From contig NC_087069.1 of the NCBI RefSeq assembly GCF_963678635.1, positions 35,879,959 to 35,943,958 on the forward strand: a stretch of 64,000 bases of DNA, read 5' to 3'. The notes beneath the pieces are model-generated. The model was not told the DNA's origin. It saw nothing but the letters and a program-made list of their open reading frames with translations, and made no database searches. This DNA is from Symsagittifera roscoffensis (lineage: Eukaryota; Xenacoelomorpha; Acoela; Convolutidae). Made by a program: the position numbers and the translations under genes. Positions 9,210 through 20,982 of this stretch are shown piece after piece (position 1 is the first letter of the stretch; each line of letters begins with the position of its first letter).

Positions 9210-10026
9210 CGTTTTCGAGTTGTCATGAAGCAACAAAGTTTGACATGGCAGAAAAAAAATGAAATGCAAATAAGTGAGGCAAGCGTGCCACAGTTGAGGT
9301 AGAGAAGTGAAGCCGTAATTGACATATTACTAGCTCTTCTACTCCTTCCTACCTGCAGTTGTCTGTAGTGTCAGTTTTTTTCACGGTTTTTTTTTTCAAA
9401 CTAAAAATGAAATTATTTTATCATTGTGATAAAGCAATCACATCGTAACATTAGGACTTTGATCATTATGAACAAGTGAAAACTATTAAAAATATTGAAA
9501 AAACGATTAGCGTGGGGCTAATAAGCGCCCTTGATTTTTGTATCTGGTGGGTTAAACTGTAGAATAACCAATTTGGATAGATCTAATGAAATATTTAGTT
9601 GAAAATCATTTAAAACTGAAAGGAAAACTTAGAAAAGCGCGCTACCCACAGTGACAAAAAATGATAAAAATCAGTTTTCTACAGAAAGATGTAGAGACAT
9701 GATATTTGTTGTACCTTTATACAGTCAAACTTCAATTATATCGTTTCAATATTATAATTCATTTTGTATTGCAATTTTTTGGGTCTTTCCCATCGTAGCG
9801 CATCCAGTAAATTATAGTCCCTCCAGTAAGATTTCAAGCCGAACAAAAAAAACAAGCACATTGAAATTGCAAGTGCATCTTTATATTCTTATGAATAACA
9901 AGCAACGCTAAACAGCGCTAAGGTCAGGACTAACAAATATGGATGTAATTTTGTATGAATGCACGTACGAATGAAAGCACAACAATTTTTTACAGTCAGT
10001 TAAAAATTGACAAATTTGAATGGTTA
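9210..10026. other. No gene seen, trypsin intron DNA before assembly gap
   Basis: AT-rich sequence without a convincing exon, RNA or repeat boundary. The middle trypsin exons were looked for here and not found. Confidence 0.5.
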
Positions 10027-10226
10027 NNNNNNNNNNNNNNNNNNNNNNNNNNNNNNNNNNNNNNNNNNNNNNNNNNNNNNNNNNNNNNNNNNNNNNNNNN
10101 NNNNNNNNNNNNNNNNNNNNNNNNNNNNNNNNNNNNNNNNNNNNNNNNNNNNNNNNNNNNNNNNNNNNNNNNNNNNNNNNNNNNNNNNNNNNNNNNNNNN
10201 NNNNNNNNNNNNNNNNNNNNNNNNNN
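10027..10226. other. Assembly gap of exactly 200 N
   Basis: 200 consecutive N, a conventional placeholder that often stands for a gap of unknown length. A repeat that recurs about 1.1 kb downstream starts right at the gap edge, which may be why assembly failed. Missing trypsin exons could lie here. Confidence 0.98.
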
Positions 10227-10533
10227 AAAAACACAAAAAAGCTTGTCATACAATTCCTTGCTGCAAAATGCTTGTCGTAAAAACCAAAGTTTCAATGAAA
10301 CTTTTTTCTCAATCTTTGTCGTAAAATCATTTTTCATGTTCAAATAAGCATTTGAGCTCTTCGTAAAAAATTACATTAAAAATTGCATGCAAAATTATTA
10401 TTATTTTTGTTTATGAAAATAATTCAAGTTTCAATCGCAGTCCATGCTGAACTTTCATGACAAAAAAATGATTAAAAATTTTTTTGCGTTAATCCAAATT
10501 CAATAATCAATGTTTTCTTTTTACTGTAAGATA
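10227..10533 (+). repeat. Dispersed repeat G, copy 1
   Basis: About 307 bp, nearly identical to 11337-11645 in the same orientation (for example TTCAATCGCAGTCCATGCTG and GTTTTCTTTTTACTGTAAG). Shorter related pieces (GCTTGTCATACAATT-type) occur around 46130-46900. No coding potential is seen. Confidence 0.85.
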
Positions 10534-10689
10534 CAAAGTAAGATTCCGTAGTGTACAAAAAGCTACGAAGAAGACATGCTTGCGGTTTGTGGAATGGGGT
10601 TATTACAGTATAAGGGGTACACGCCTATGTTTCTACAGGAAGTTAAAGTATTCGAATCATCGCCTGGCAGGTATGTATAAATTCGTGTC

Positions 10690-11013
10690 TAGGTTTAGGT
10701 GTGTGTATATGGATGAAAGAGAGAGCATGTGTGCACATATGTGTTATAAACGTGTGTATGTATGTAAGTATCTATGTACGTCTGTATGAGTGTATTTGTA
10801 AGTGTGTGCATGTATGTGAGTATGTGTATTAATGTGTGTAGTTGTGTGTGTATGTGTGTGTATGGATGTATGTGCGTTTGTATGTGTATGTGTGCATCTA
10901 TGCGTAATTGTGTGTGTCTTTGTGTCATATATTAAAACTACTTCAAAACAAAATTTTTAGCAAAACTACAACAAAACTTCGACCTTTTTACATTCAACTT
11001 AGTAAATATATAC

Positions 11014-11080
<67 letters not shown>

Positions 11081-11093
11081 TGTGTCTGTGTGT

Positions 11094-11127
<34 letters not shown>

Positions 11128-11128
11128 T
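10690..11128. repeat. TG/TA-rich microsatellite tract
   Basis: Degenerate TGTATGTG-type repeats run through 10690-10920. A pure (TA)n block is followed by (TG)n at about 11009-11127. Open frames across this stretch are repeat artefacts. Confidence 0.95.
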
Positions 11129-11336
11129 CATTATTTTGTAAAGCTGATTGAATTTTCGAAAAATTACTTTTTTTTGCTCTTATGGTTTTGACTGAAAAAA
11201 AAGTCCCTAACTTCAAAGAAAGTAAAGCTTTGTTTTACTTCAGTGGCTCCCACTTCAACGTTTATATCTGTAAAGTAGTAATTTTTTTATGACATTGAAT
11301 GACATTTTTTTTTCTACAAAGGAACGGATTGAACTA

Positions 11337-11645
11337 AAAACACAAAAAAGGTTGTCATACAATTCCATGCTGCAAGATGCTTGTCGTAAAAACCCAAGTT
11401 TCAATGAAACATTTTTTTCTCAATCTTTGTCGTAAAATCATTTTTCATGTTCAAATAAGCATTTCAGCTCTTCGTTAAAAATAACATTAAAAATTGCATG
11501 CAAAATTATTATTATTTTTGTTTATGAAAATAATCCAAGTTTCAATCGCAGTCCATGCTGAACTTTCATGACAAAAAAATGACTAAAAAGTTTTTGCGTT
11601 AATCCAAATTTAATAATCAATGTTTTCTTTTTACTGTAAGATACA
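11337..11645 (+). repeat. Dispersed repeat G, copy 2
   Basis: A second, nearly identical direct copy of 10227-10533. Both begin within AAACACAAAAAAG(C/G)TTGTC and end at TTTACTGTAAGATACA. Confidence 0.85.
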
Positions 11646-12494
11646 CTTCAACTTGTCTAAAAAATCAGCCCACAGTTTTCTTCTAGTGAAATTTTTGGCG
11701 AAAAAGTTTAATGTCAATGAAAAAGTTTGACGATTTTATTCATGATCTGAGTGATTTATAAAAAACATCAAAAAAAGATCTCAAAAAATTTGACGGCAAA
11801 TAGACTTCGAGATTTTCAGGTGTGCGACGAAATTAGTGCCTCCACCCTCTGCCAGCCAGCAGATTTGCATAACAACAGAAAAGAACGAGTTAACTTGCAA
11901 CGGTGATTCAGGTAGTTATTCAAGTTTTGATTTTTTGAATTTTCCACCAAATTGAGGTTGTGAGAACAAAGTGACATATTTCGCATCGTGCAGGGTACCA
12001 TTTAAACCAAACATTTTGAGGAACTAAAATCTAGATGAAATTGTGAAACAGATTGCTACAACGCTGACACAATTGCAGATTTAAGTTGGCCCAAGTGGCT
12101 AAAATCAAAACCCGACTGCTTCAATTTCATTTGTCATAATGGTAAAACGAAAAACAGATAATGTAATTGATCCCCACCACGGCAAGGATGTTGCGTGAGG
12201 ACGAGCTCTTACTTTACTTCTAGCAGCGAGCCAAAAAAAAGTCTGAAAAACAGTCAATACACCTCAAACTGACCAATTTTGGCGGCTATAGTGCGATACC
12301 ATTTGAAAGTTTTGGACACAAAAACAAGTGCCTTCGCATCGCAATGAAAACTTTGGTTCACATTACGAGGCCAAATTTTACATTTTGTGAATTATACAGT
12401 TTGTTGCCAAATTGTACATATTTGTGAAAAAGGAATCCGGAACAGTTTTTGAAATTCATTAAAAAAATCATAATAAATGTGTTAGTAAACTCAA
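11646..12494. other. No gene seen, intronic or intergenic DNA
   Basis: Nothing recognisable beyond short AT-rich stretches. Confidence 0.45.
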
Positions 12495-12690
12495 AAACTC
12501 GTGGATTCCGCCAATGTAAGTGGAATCCGCAAATTGTAAGCTGAATCCGCAATTTTTAAGCGGCATCCGCATGAGTTTGTGGAATCCAATTACCTTTGCG
12601 GAATCTATCTACATTTGCGGAATCCGGAACAACTACCTATATTCGCTTGTTGCAGAATCCGCAACAAAATTGATGTGCCGACAAAATTTA
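12495..12690 (+). repeat. Degenerate minisatellite of GGAATCCGC units
   Basis: At least eight imperfect occurrences of a motif close to TTTGCGGAATCC are spaced about 18-30 bp apart, including GTGGAATCCGCAAATTG, CTGAATCCGCAATTT, TTTGCGGAATCTA and TTTGCGGAATCCGG. The open frame over it shows matching peptide periodicity and is probably not a gene. Confidence 0.7.
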
Positions 12691-14049
12691 CATTACTGGA
12701 ATTGCAGGCACAATCCACAGAAACTTCGTAAATGGAATCCATTTACACTTTGGAACATGTTCAAAGACTTGTCTCTGGAAACAAGGGACATACAGACAAA
12801 AATTTTTGCACAGTTTGGCCTCATAATGCAGCACAAAAACTCAAGTGTAAAGTGTGAAAAAAAAAGGAGCGGGCTATGCCTAGAAATCGCTTTCGAATAT
12901 AAAGCTATTTCTCCCTGCAATTATTTATCGATCGCAGGGAGTCAAAATACGAGAAAATCTAGGTGTACAATAGGGTCAATATAAGCTTATGGCATCCAAA
13001 ATTTTTCCAGTGAAAAATCCCTTGAGCGTTGAATTTGTATTTCGAGAAAATCTTTTGTGCAAACTGTGAATTTTTGTCGCACGGATCTGTAGATTCCAGA
13101 CAGTAAAAACCTATTCCACAAAATTTTACTTCAAATTTTTTCTTTTTTCTCAAAAATTTTTGCTAAAGGTAGCAGTTTGACAACATTTGAGATAACCCAA
13201 TTTGAAGGGCATCTTCCAAGAATTCGTGGTTTTGGTAAATACAAGCACTAGTCAATGTCGTTTCATTTTGTCTCATAAGTAATAAAAAGTAATAACTTTT
13301 AAAAGAATTGTTAAATAAGTTTCAGGAAAAACGCTAAATTTAGAATCTCCAGTTAAAATTGCATCCCAATCATGAAACTTAGACGATATTCTTTTGATGC
13401 AAAAATGCCAATTCTTGAATTGGAAATTGCCTGATTACTTTTTTAGATGATCTTGTAACGAATGTATTTCTTTCGATATCTTACGATTAAACTTTTGTTG
13501 AAAATTTTTCTGACTTTAGAAAAAATATTTCTGACCCTTCCAGAAGATTCTCCTTCCAGAAGATAAAGAATCCGCATTGGAATTGAGAAATGTCCAATTT
13601 CTGTTATCACTACCTTTTGCATCTAGTGCATATTCCTAAAACTCTCAAAGAGGTACTTATAGCTTTATCTATGCAACTATTTCGATATTTTTCGAGCATA
13701 CTACAAAGAGATTTTTTATAGATGTTTTCAGATAGTATATATGAATACAGTTTATAAGCAGATTATGTACAAATTAAATATGGTTTGTGCATAAAATCAA
13801 ATGCAATTTTAAATCAATAAAAACGAAAAACTCAAAAATCATAATGTGAAATTTGTATTTATCACATACTGATTTACAGTTGATTACAATAACACTTTTA
13901 ACAATTAAAATATCAAATTTGGCGGTTTTTTTCTTGTTACTTCCTCTAACAATCTTCTGAAAACCTGCTCGATACAATATTTGATTGAAAATCAAGAAAA
14001 TCATATCTCTTCACATCTAAGCAGTTTATCAGAAAAAGTCAAAACGGTA
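12691..14049. other. No gene seen, unassigned DNA before gypsy array
   Basis: AT-rich; no exon was recognised. A small hairpin, CTCCCTGC/GCAGGGAG, lies near 12911-12941. Confidence 0.45.
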
Positions 14050-14251
14050 CCGACCACCACAAGCAACGTAATTGACTTAACATCCCAAACAGAAGCAGAA
14101 GATGAAACGATGGAAAACAACGACATATTATTTGTGAACACGAAGGACATAGAAATTAAAGAACAAGAAGACAAACCTCTACATAATGACGAAGAGCACG
14201 GAACAATGGACGACAACATCGATAATTATCATTTTTCCCGAGGAGGGGGAA
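14050..14251 (+). pseudogene. 3' tail of an upstream gypsy-like copy
   Basis: An acidic reading frame (…NDILFVNTKDIEIKEQEDK…) matches the sequence just before the second LTR (20417-20630), so this is the 3' end of another copy whose body is absent. It lacks about 75 bp that the downstream copy keeps between the acidic frame and the polypurine tract. The purine tract GAGGAGGGGGA directly precedes the LTR. Confidence 0.8.
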
Positions 14252-14444
14252 TGTCATCCGGCATGGATAGATAAAACTCCATAAAAAACATATTATGTAT
14301 TTATACATCATTTATGTTTTGATATTATGTAACGTTAATGTGTACTGGTCGATTGACCTTGATAGCGAGGACGAGAACGGCGGTTAAAGTGAACTACGGT
14401 TCAGAAAAGAGAAATAACGTTAACATTAACTAGTTGTTTTAACA

Positions 14445-14480
<36 letters not shown>

Positions 14481-14518
14481 GCCCGATATTATCTATCCAT
14501 ACGGATTCAGAAATTACA
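14252..14518 (+). repeat. LTR 1 of gypsy-like tandem array
   Basis: Starts TGTCATCCGGCATGGATAG just after a purine tract, contains a (TC)n run, and matches the LTR at 20697-20952 apart from microsatellite length and scattered substitutions. The right border (…ATTACA) is chosen by the terminal CA and is uncertain by a few bases. No standard TGG-type primer binding site is obvious after it. Confidence 0.8.
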
Positions 14519-14548
14519 ATTCACACCTTGCGGACCTAGCGGTATGAC

Positions 14549-15632
14549 ATGGTGCAACCACCAGGACTTTCGAAGAACCCGCTAAATATAAATCTAATCT
14601 GGGAACGAGCATCGGCCGAACCCCCATTAGAGTGGACAAAATGGGCGGCAATACTGGAAATGGCAGTATTCGCAAAAGACGGTATCGAAATTTGAAAATT
14701 CTTACGAACAAGACCACAATTAGTAGAGCCATCTGAACCAGTATACGAGGTCGAGTTAACCGGTGAAACGGAAGCTCAAAGAAAAAGACGACAGGTACGT
14801 AATCAAAAAAAAGAGTGGGCTGGGAAAACGTGATCAAAGCGCTTGAGAAAGGAGTTCTGTGTAACTCATTCAGATGGGAGGAAGCGGACGCAAAAGTACG
14901 CAGCTATCTTTTGTTGTCTCTCGGCGCTGAAGGACAGCGCCAAGTCCATCAAAAACGACTAATTTACAACTAAACACGGTAACTACATAAGAACTCATGA
15001 CTGTTTTAGAAGATATATTCGTCACGACACGCATAATACCTTTTGAGAGGTATAACTTTATCTGTCGAAAACAAAAGAAAGCAGAAAGTCTAGAACAATT
15101 TCATGCTGACCTAGTGGAACTAGCTTCAAGGTCTGACTGCGGCGACCGAGAAAGTGAGTGGGTAAGGGATATGTTCACCGCCCACTTGAACAATGAAAAG
15201 AGTGCAGAAGAATTGCTGATACAAACACGTAGCCCACAGGAGGCATACGAGTACGCGATACGACGAGAAAAAGGAATAGAACACAGTCGTACAATGAAAA
15301 TAAATCCGATCGGAGGTCAAACAGTGACTCCAAAACAAGAGCCGGTAAATTACGTTAATACACGTGGCAGACAAAACCAGAAGTACAATCAAAACAATCA
15401 GCGAGGTCGGGACGGTTTTCGCGGTCGACCGTATTCATGTGAATCACAAAACACAAGGGGTCAGCAACATCAACATCAACGAAGCACAAAATCAAGACAA
15501 TGTTGTAAGTGTGGGAATCAACATGGTCCGAACCATTTACAATCATGTCCAGCAAAAGACAAAATTTGCTCGAATTGCGCAAAACGCGGACACTTTGCAA
15601 AAGTTTGCCGTTCTACAAACGGAAATTACTAA
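14549..15632 (+). pseudogene. gag: Gypsy-like gag, broken
   Basis: A Ty3/gypsy-type nucleocapsid precursor. The frame opens at 14549 and meets a TGA at 14693-14695. A further shift near 14790 breaks the frame again, and the C-terminal part is open as 211 codons at 14997-15632. That part ends in two zinc-binding stretches: a C-x2-C-containing motif (CKCGNQHG) and a canonical CX2CX4HX4C knuckle (CSNCAKRGHFAKVC). The second gag copy at 20983 carries the same TGA at the matching codon. The element cannot make intact Gag from this copy. Confidence 0.82.
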
Positions 15633-15960
15633 GGAAACTCAAATGATGAACAGCAAGAGGAAAGAGAAATAGAGAGCACGGAAACGGACACCAACCCTGT
15701 CGCATATGCTGAGTTCACCACAAACAAAGGTTGCGTGAACTACCAAATAGACGAATTTTCCTTAATGGTGATATCGGAATCAATCGAAACACAAAAACAC
15801 AAAAACACTATCGTAAGACGATCTCAATGTACATATTTTTCAATTGAAGACGAACACAACAGAACTATTCGCTATTGCTGGCAAGGCAGTCCGGTGTCTT
15901 TCCTAAACGAAATTAAACAATGGGTTAAGGATAATTTTCAACAACTATGCGTACGCATAG
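15633..15960 (+). pseudogene. Vestigial gypsy protease region
   Basis: Between the gag zinc knuckles and the RT there is only a short remnant. A GSPVSFL-like stretch resembles the segment after an aspartic-protease active site, but the catalytic Asp-Ser/Thr-Gly is replaced by W-Q-G. Most of the usual protease domain length is missing, so this copy looks protease-negative. Confidence 0.55.
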
Positions 15961-16487
15961 GAAAGTCAAAACACCACGTAATGAGAACAAAATTCAGTAA
16001 AGAGTTCGAATCGATACAAGAAAAGGGTAGACATATACCAACACCACTACAAGAAGGGGTCAAAGCAGAATTAAACAAGTTGATTGATCAAAAACACATC
16101 ATCAAATTCGACAAGTGTTCAGACACACAATTCATCAGCCCAATAGTTATCACAGTCAAAAAGGACCAAACAGTTAAACTGGCCCTAGATTCCAAAAAGA
16201 TTAATAAATGCATACACAAAAACAAATACCAAATGCCCAACATAGGCCTACTTCTGGACAACATCGCGCAGGTGGTGAAATCAGACAAGTCAAACCAGAC
16301 ATTATTCTCTTCACTCGATTTACGATACGCATATTCACAAATCCCGTTGGATAAAGCAACAAGAGAACAAGGTAATTTCAGCCTCATTAGCGGTATTGCT
16401 ACAGGAACATACCAATTCCAGGCGGAATTTTACGGTCTTACATATGCCGGCAGAGTTTCAGAAAGCAATGGGTTTAACACTTACTAA
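15735..16487 (+). pseudogene. pol: Gypsy-like reverse transcriptase, N-terminal half
   Basis: A 250-codon frame with RT landmarks: a primer-grip-type entry (PTPLQEGVKAELNKLI), SPIVITVKKDQTVKLALD, and the first catalytic block LFSSLDLRYAYSQIPLD. The frame shifts at about 16440, and the remainder reads in other frames to about 16840. The YxDD active-site box is damaged: the corresponding residues read A-Y-D-I-L, with one Asp missing. It belongs to the same element as the gag and integrase around it. Confidence 0.85.
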
Positions 16488-16529
16488 CTGTAATAATACT
16501 TAAGCATATGATATCCTAATTGTAACGAA

Positions 16530-17371
16530 AATAACCATAGAGACACACCGCCAAAAACTATAAACGGGGCTAGCGAAACTCGACGTAGAAAATCTCGCAA
16601 TTTCCCTAGACAAGTGTAGGTTCGCATGCAAGCAAGTTGAGTGGTTAGGTTTCAACATCAACAGTGAAGGAACCAAACCACTTATAAAGAAAACTGAAGC
16701 GATTGAAAAATTATCGCCTCCCAAAATTTTCAAACAACTTAAAAGTTTCATGGGCTCAATACAACAACTTACAAGATACATACCAACACTAGCACAAACA
16801 GCGGCAGCATTACGGCCTCTACTAAAAAATACTGAAAAAAAACAGACCCATTAATTGGTTACCTGAACATAACTTAGCTTTCAAAAATATTTTACAATTG
16901 GTAGCTAAAATAACACAAAATAAACACTTTGATCAACGTTTAGACACGCGCATCGTCTGTGATGCATCTAACACAGGGCTAGGAGCGGCATTAGAATAGC
17001 ACTCAGCAGAAGGTTGGGTGGCTATAGCATACGCGTCACGGTTTTTAAACTCCCTTGAGGAAAAATATTCAGTCAGCAAACTAGAACTATTAGGGGTCGT
17101 ATGGGCAATTGAACACTTCAAGTACTATCTATATCTATACGGCAAACATTTTTCCTTCATCACCGACCACCAAGCTTTAATCAGCGCTTTAAATGCAAGC
17201 GAACGATCAAAGACAATTCAAAGCCGACTAACCCGCTGGATCGATAGATTAATACCATTTCATTTTGATATTAAGCATCTCGCAGGGATTAAAATGGGAC
17301 TAACAGACTATATGTCACAAAATCCGGTTAGACTACGATTACCCCCAGTGAGTACGATGAGGAATTTGTAG
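16530..17371 (+). pseudogene. pol: Gypsy-like RT thumb and RNase H
   Basis: Continuation of pol in several frames. The RT connection segment (PPKIFKQLKSFMGSIQQLTR) leads to RNase H with VCDASNTGLGAAL and TDHQAL motifs; the open part is 17018-17371. A stop follows the LGAALE motif near 16997. RNase H removes template RNA during reverse transcription; here it can only be a relic. Confidence 0.82.
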
Positions 17372-18440
17372 TAGCGTCAATTGATACATTCATAAACAAC
17401 CTAGAATTGATTGACAACGTCTTTCTAAATAATTTGGCCAATCAAAACAGAGCACCATATGATCTGATCAAAAAGCGCTCGGAAAATAAAGGGTTATTAG
17501 ATACTAGTTCAAACGCTCAATTAACAACTAAATATTCCAAACATTCCGACAGCGGTCAATTGCTACCCAAAAGCAAAATTCAGTCTAATTCAAATTCTGT
17601 TCACAAACACTCAAATCTCTGGCATTCAAAAATTTTCAACTGCGGCAGGACTTCGATCAAAGCGATCAATCTTAAAACCATGAGCAGAGAAGAAGCGAAA
17701 GATTTCTCAGGCGGATTCATTCCAGCAGAGTCGAAAACAAACAAACCACGCGGTCGTACAGAAGTTTCGCTTGATTGGCAAAACGCATCCGACCGGGAAG
17801 AAAGTCTCTCTGACCCGAGGTGGCACAATTGACCACCAACCAAAGGAAAACAAAAGAAGAACACAAAGTCACCGACACCATCCACTTCAACCGCATCAGT
17901 AGCTGACACAAGGGAACTGATAACAAGATCAAAACAGTCAAACTTTCCAAAAATCATTTTTGGAGGCAGCTCGACATCAAAAACAACTGTGGTAGAAAGA
18001 AAGAGTCCGAAAACGGATAAACCGAAAACGGAAACAGCCAGGTCGACAACAGCCACATAAACAGCGATCAACACAGAAGCTGAAATCGGAACAGCCAAGT
18101 CGACTACAGCCACACAAGCAGACAACAACACGGAAACTGACAATGCACTAGTAGAAAAAGAAATATGGGTCAACCGCGTGGACCCCAATGTATGCCTACA
18201 AGAAGAAACAACACCCAACGTGGAGCCCCCGTCGATGACATCTCGTCACAGCCAGAGGCCAGCCACAACGAAATAATGGATGAAGTAGTAGCAACAGTGG
18301 AGAAAGCTACAGAAACGGAAGAGGACACGCCGCTATTCACTTGAAAACTCCAGCGAGTACTGGGGGTTCCTTTCATTGCCGCAGCTACAAAGAAGGACCG
18401 AAGCCTGCGTCCACTGATCAGTTTTGTAAAAAAAGCGGGA
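17372..18440 (+). pseudogene. Spacer between RNase H and integrase of gypsy-like element
   Basis: About 1 kb of polar, low-complexity reading frames (17407-17832 and others) with no recognised domain, broken by stops. Its position between RNase H and integrase suggests a lineage-specific linker rather than a separate gene. Confidence 0.5.
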
Positions 18441-19543
18441 TTGGGAAGCCATCAAGCCTCCTACGGACATTATTGGTTTAACATTCGGAACAGGCTACAT
18501 GTCCGTGAGGACTGTTTACTCATAGATGAAAGAATCGTCATTCCATCTCAACTGAGGCAGACAGTGCTCGACAGTCTTCACCTAACACACCCGGGATCGG
18601 CAGCTATGTTGGACTTGAGTCACCATGTCGGGTTCCCGCTTATTCATCCATCAATTGTGCAAATGGAACAAAACTGGAAACACTGCACATAGCAAGGTAA
18701 AAATTTAAAACCCATCTTAGAAAAAAAGATTTCCTTCCAAATGGAAACAGTAGTCGAACCTAATAAGCAAGTTCAATTAGATTTCGCGGGGCCCCTTCCG
18801 GATGAATTAAATAGGGATGCATACATTTTATTTGCGATAGATAAGTGGTCAAAGTTCCCAACAGCAAAAGTTGTATCAAGTACAACAGCAGACATTGCAA
18901 TCAAGTTCATGCAAAGATACATTTCTAACGACGGGATACCAAGAAGATTAAGATGCGATCAAGCGCAAACATTCAGAGTTTAAAAAAATTCCAAATTTTT
19001 TGTCGGACTAATCATATAAAACTATTATTCGCGCCAGTAGATGATCACAGAGCTATAGGGGTTGTTGAAAAAATGATTCGAACAATTAAACGTAGGTTGG
19101 CAGTAATGAAAAAAGACCAGTCAAATACACCATATAAGTTAGCTTCAGATGTCGCAGAAATAATAAAAACACTAAGAATCACACCACACGGTGTCACAAA
19201 AATTTCACCTTTTGAGGCGCATATGGGCAGAAAACCAAATACCCCACTGTCGAATATAGCCACAAATAGCTCATCAAACACTCTAAATTGGGAGAGCGCA
19301 AAACATGCATGTTTAGATCGAAAGAATCTTCCGAAGCCACCTCTACCAGCGGAATTTATGCATGACCTCAAGCGATGGTCGGAGGACGAAGTGCAGATAC
19401 AAAAGAAGGGATCACCACCTAAAGTCACACATAAATCACTACCATGGACGCTCACAAACACGCATTCAACGACACAGCCAGAAACAAGTGCACATTCAAG
19501 AACTATAGAACTAGCTAAAAACAAACTCAACATAAGTGAATAG
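18441..19543 (+). pseudogene. pol: Gypsy-like integrase, frameshifted
   Basis: The N-terminal zinc-binding half is visible (LTHPGSAAMLDLSHH, then a Cys region interrupted by a stop at 18690). The catalytic core begins QLDFAGPLPDELNRDAYI with the first Asp. The second Asp lies in RRLRCDQAQTF, at a frameshift near 18980. The Glu is in DDHRAIGVVEKMIRTIKR. The DDE residues are thus present but spread over two frames (18741-18983 and 18953-19543). Integrase joins cDNA to host DNA; this copy is inactive. Confidence 0.85.
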
Positions 19544-20696
19544 ATTAAGTGGCACGGAAAACCATCCGGTTAGCAACAAAAGTCAAGTACCCAAAAACGT
19601 TTGAACAAAATTATAAGACCATAGGTGGAAAAATCCTAACCTACACACCACACACTGCTTGGGTATAAACTTTTGGCAAACAAACGAGGTTACTAAGAAA
19701 TAGCGGTACATCATTTGTTCCTAACCCTGTAATATACGGACCATGCAGACCTTCTCGAGTAAGCGATTATGTTGCTTATAAATCCGCACGGAGAACCATA
19801 CCATGTCTACATTTTGTACACATAGAAAATCCACAGACTCCACAACACCCCATGTTCAAGGAGGACACTAGAACAGGGCTTCCAATCAAGCTAACAGGAC
19901 AGGAGAATGCAGCACAGAGCAAAAGCCAAAGCAGCCCCACAAAAAGAAAGGCGAACAAAGCGACAGGAAAGAGAGCTGGAGGAAAACCAGTAAGAAAACT
20001 ACAAACACGCCACGAGGGATGAGCCTCTAAACGGAAACAAACAAAAGAACAAAAGGAAACGAACAAAAGCCCTGAGAAGGACGATGATTCGTCGTCAACG
20101 TCAAAAGAGCCCATCTCACCGTCACCAAAGCGACAAAATCAAAGCACACACCACCTGCAACCGCAACAAGCAAGTCAACTAAAAGAAGACAGGCGACCTT
20201 AGCAACAGCACTAGGTAATCCCATCCCAATCAGCAAAAAACAGATCGCGAGTGCAACCTGGAAAAAGCAATTCGAAATCGACTCACCACCAGAAAAAAGT
20301 AAACGCAAGACTCCTCAAGGCTAAAATCTCTGATACTGGAGATAGGGTTTACCGAAAAAACTTCCGAATACAAAGCTTGTCTTCATTTTATACAGGCTAT
20401 TAGCCCGAAACACAAACCAACCACCACAAGCAACGTAATCGATTTAACATCCCCAACAGAAACAGAAGACGAAACGGTGGAAAACAACGACATATTATTC
20501 GTGAACACGAAGGACATAGAAATGAAAGAACAAGAAGACAAACATCCACATAATGACGAAGAGCACGGAACAATGGACGACAGCATCGATAACAATACCG
20601 CGGAAACAAGAGGAGAAAAATGAACTGCCAGAACAAACAGTCCCACGGGGACTAAAAACTCAATTAAAACCTTATCATTTTTCCCGAGGAGGGTAA
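19544..20696 (+). pseudogene. 3' portion of gypsy-like element, downstream of integrase
   Basis: Charged, low-complexity relic frames ending in the acidic segment shared with 14050-14251, then a purine tract (GAGGAGGGTA) next to the LTR. No envelope-like domain is recognised. Confidence 0.6.
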
Positions 20697-20952
20697 TGTT
20701 ATCCGGCATGGATAGATAAAACTCCATAAAAAACTTATTATGTATTTATACATCATTTATGTTTTGATTTTATGTAACGTTAATGTGTACTGGTCAATTG
20801 ACCGTGATAGCGAGGACGAGAACGGCAGTTAAAATGAACTATGGTTCAGAAAAGAGAATTAACGTCAACATTAACTAGTTGTTTTAACATCTCTCTCTCT
20901 CTCTCTCTCTCAAGCACGAAATTATCTATCCATACGGATTCAGAAATTCGCA
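20697..20952 (+). repeat. LTR 2 of gypsy-like tandem array
   Basis: Starts TGTTATCCGGCATGGATAG and parallels 14252-14518 throughout, including the (TC)n run. It serves as the 3' LTR of the first copy and the 5' LTR of the next gag, which is the signature of a tandem arrangement produced by LTR recombination. Confidence 0.8.
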
Positions 20953-20982
20953 ATTCACACCTTGAGGACCTAGCGTTATGAC

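Noticed and set aside
9908-10347. Several open frames spanning the N gap
   Set aside because: They are open only because N codons contain no stops.
10695-11141. Open frames on both strands across the TG/TA tract
   Set aside because: Produced by dinucleotide repeats; the peptides are Cys/Val or His/Thr alternations without domain content.
12520-12984. 154-codon ORF over the minisatellite as a missing trypsin exon
   Set aside because: No Asp- or Ser-block motifs and a repeat-derived peptide.
17601-18218. 205-codon minus-strand ORF opposite the gypsy spacer
   Set aside because: Lies antisense to a relic pol region of biased composition; no family features.
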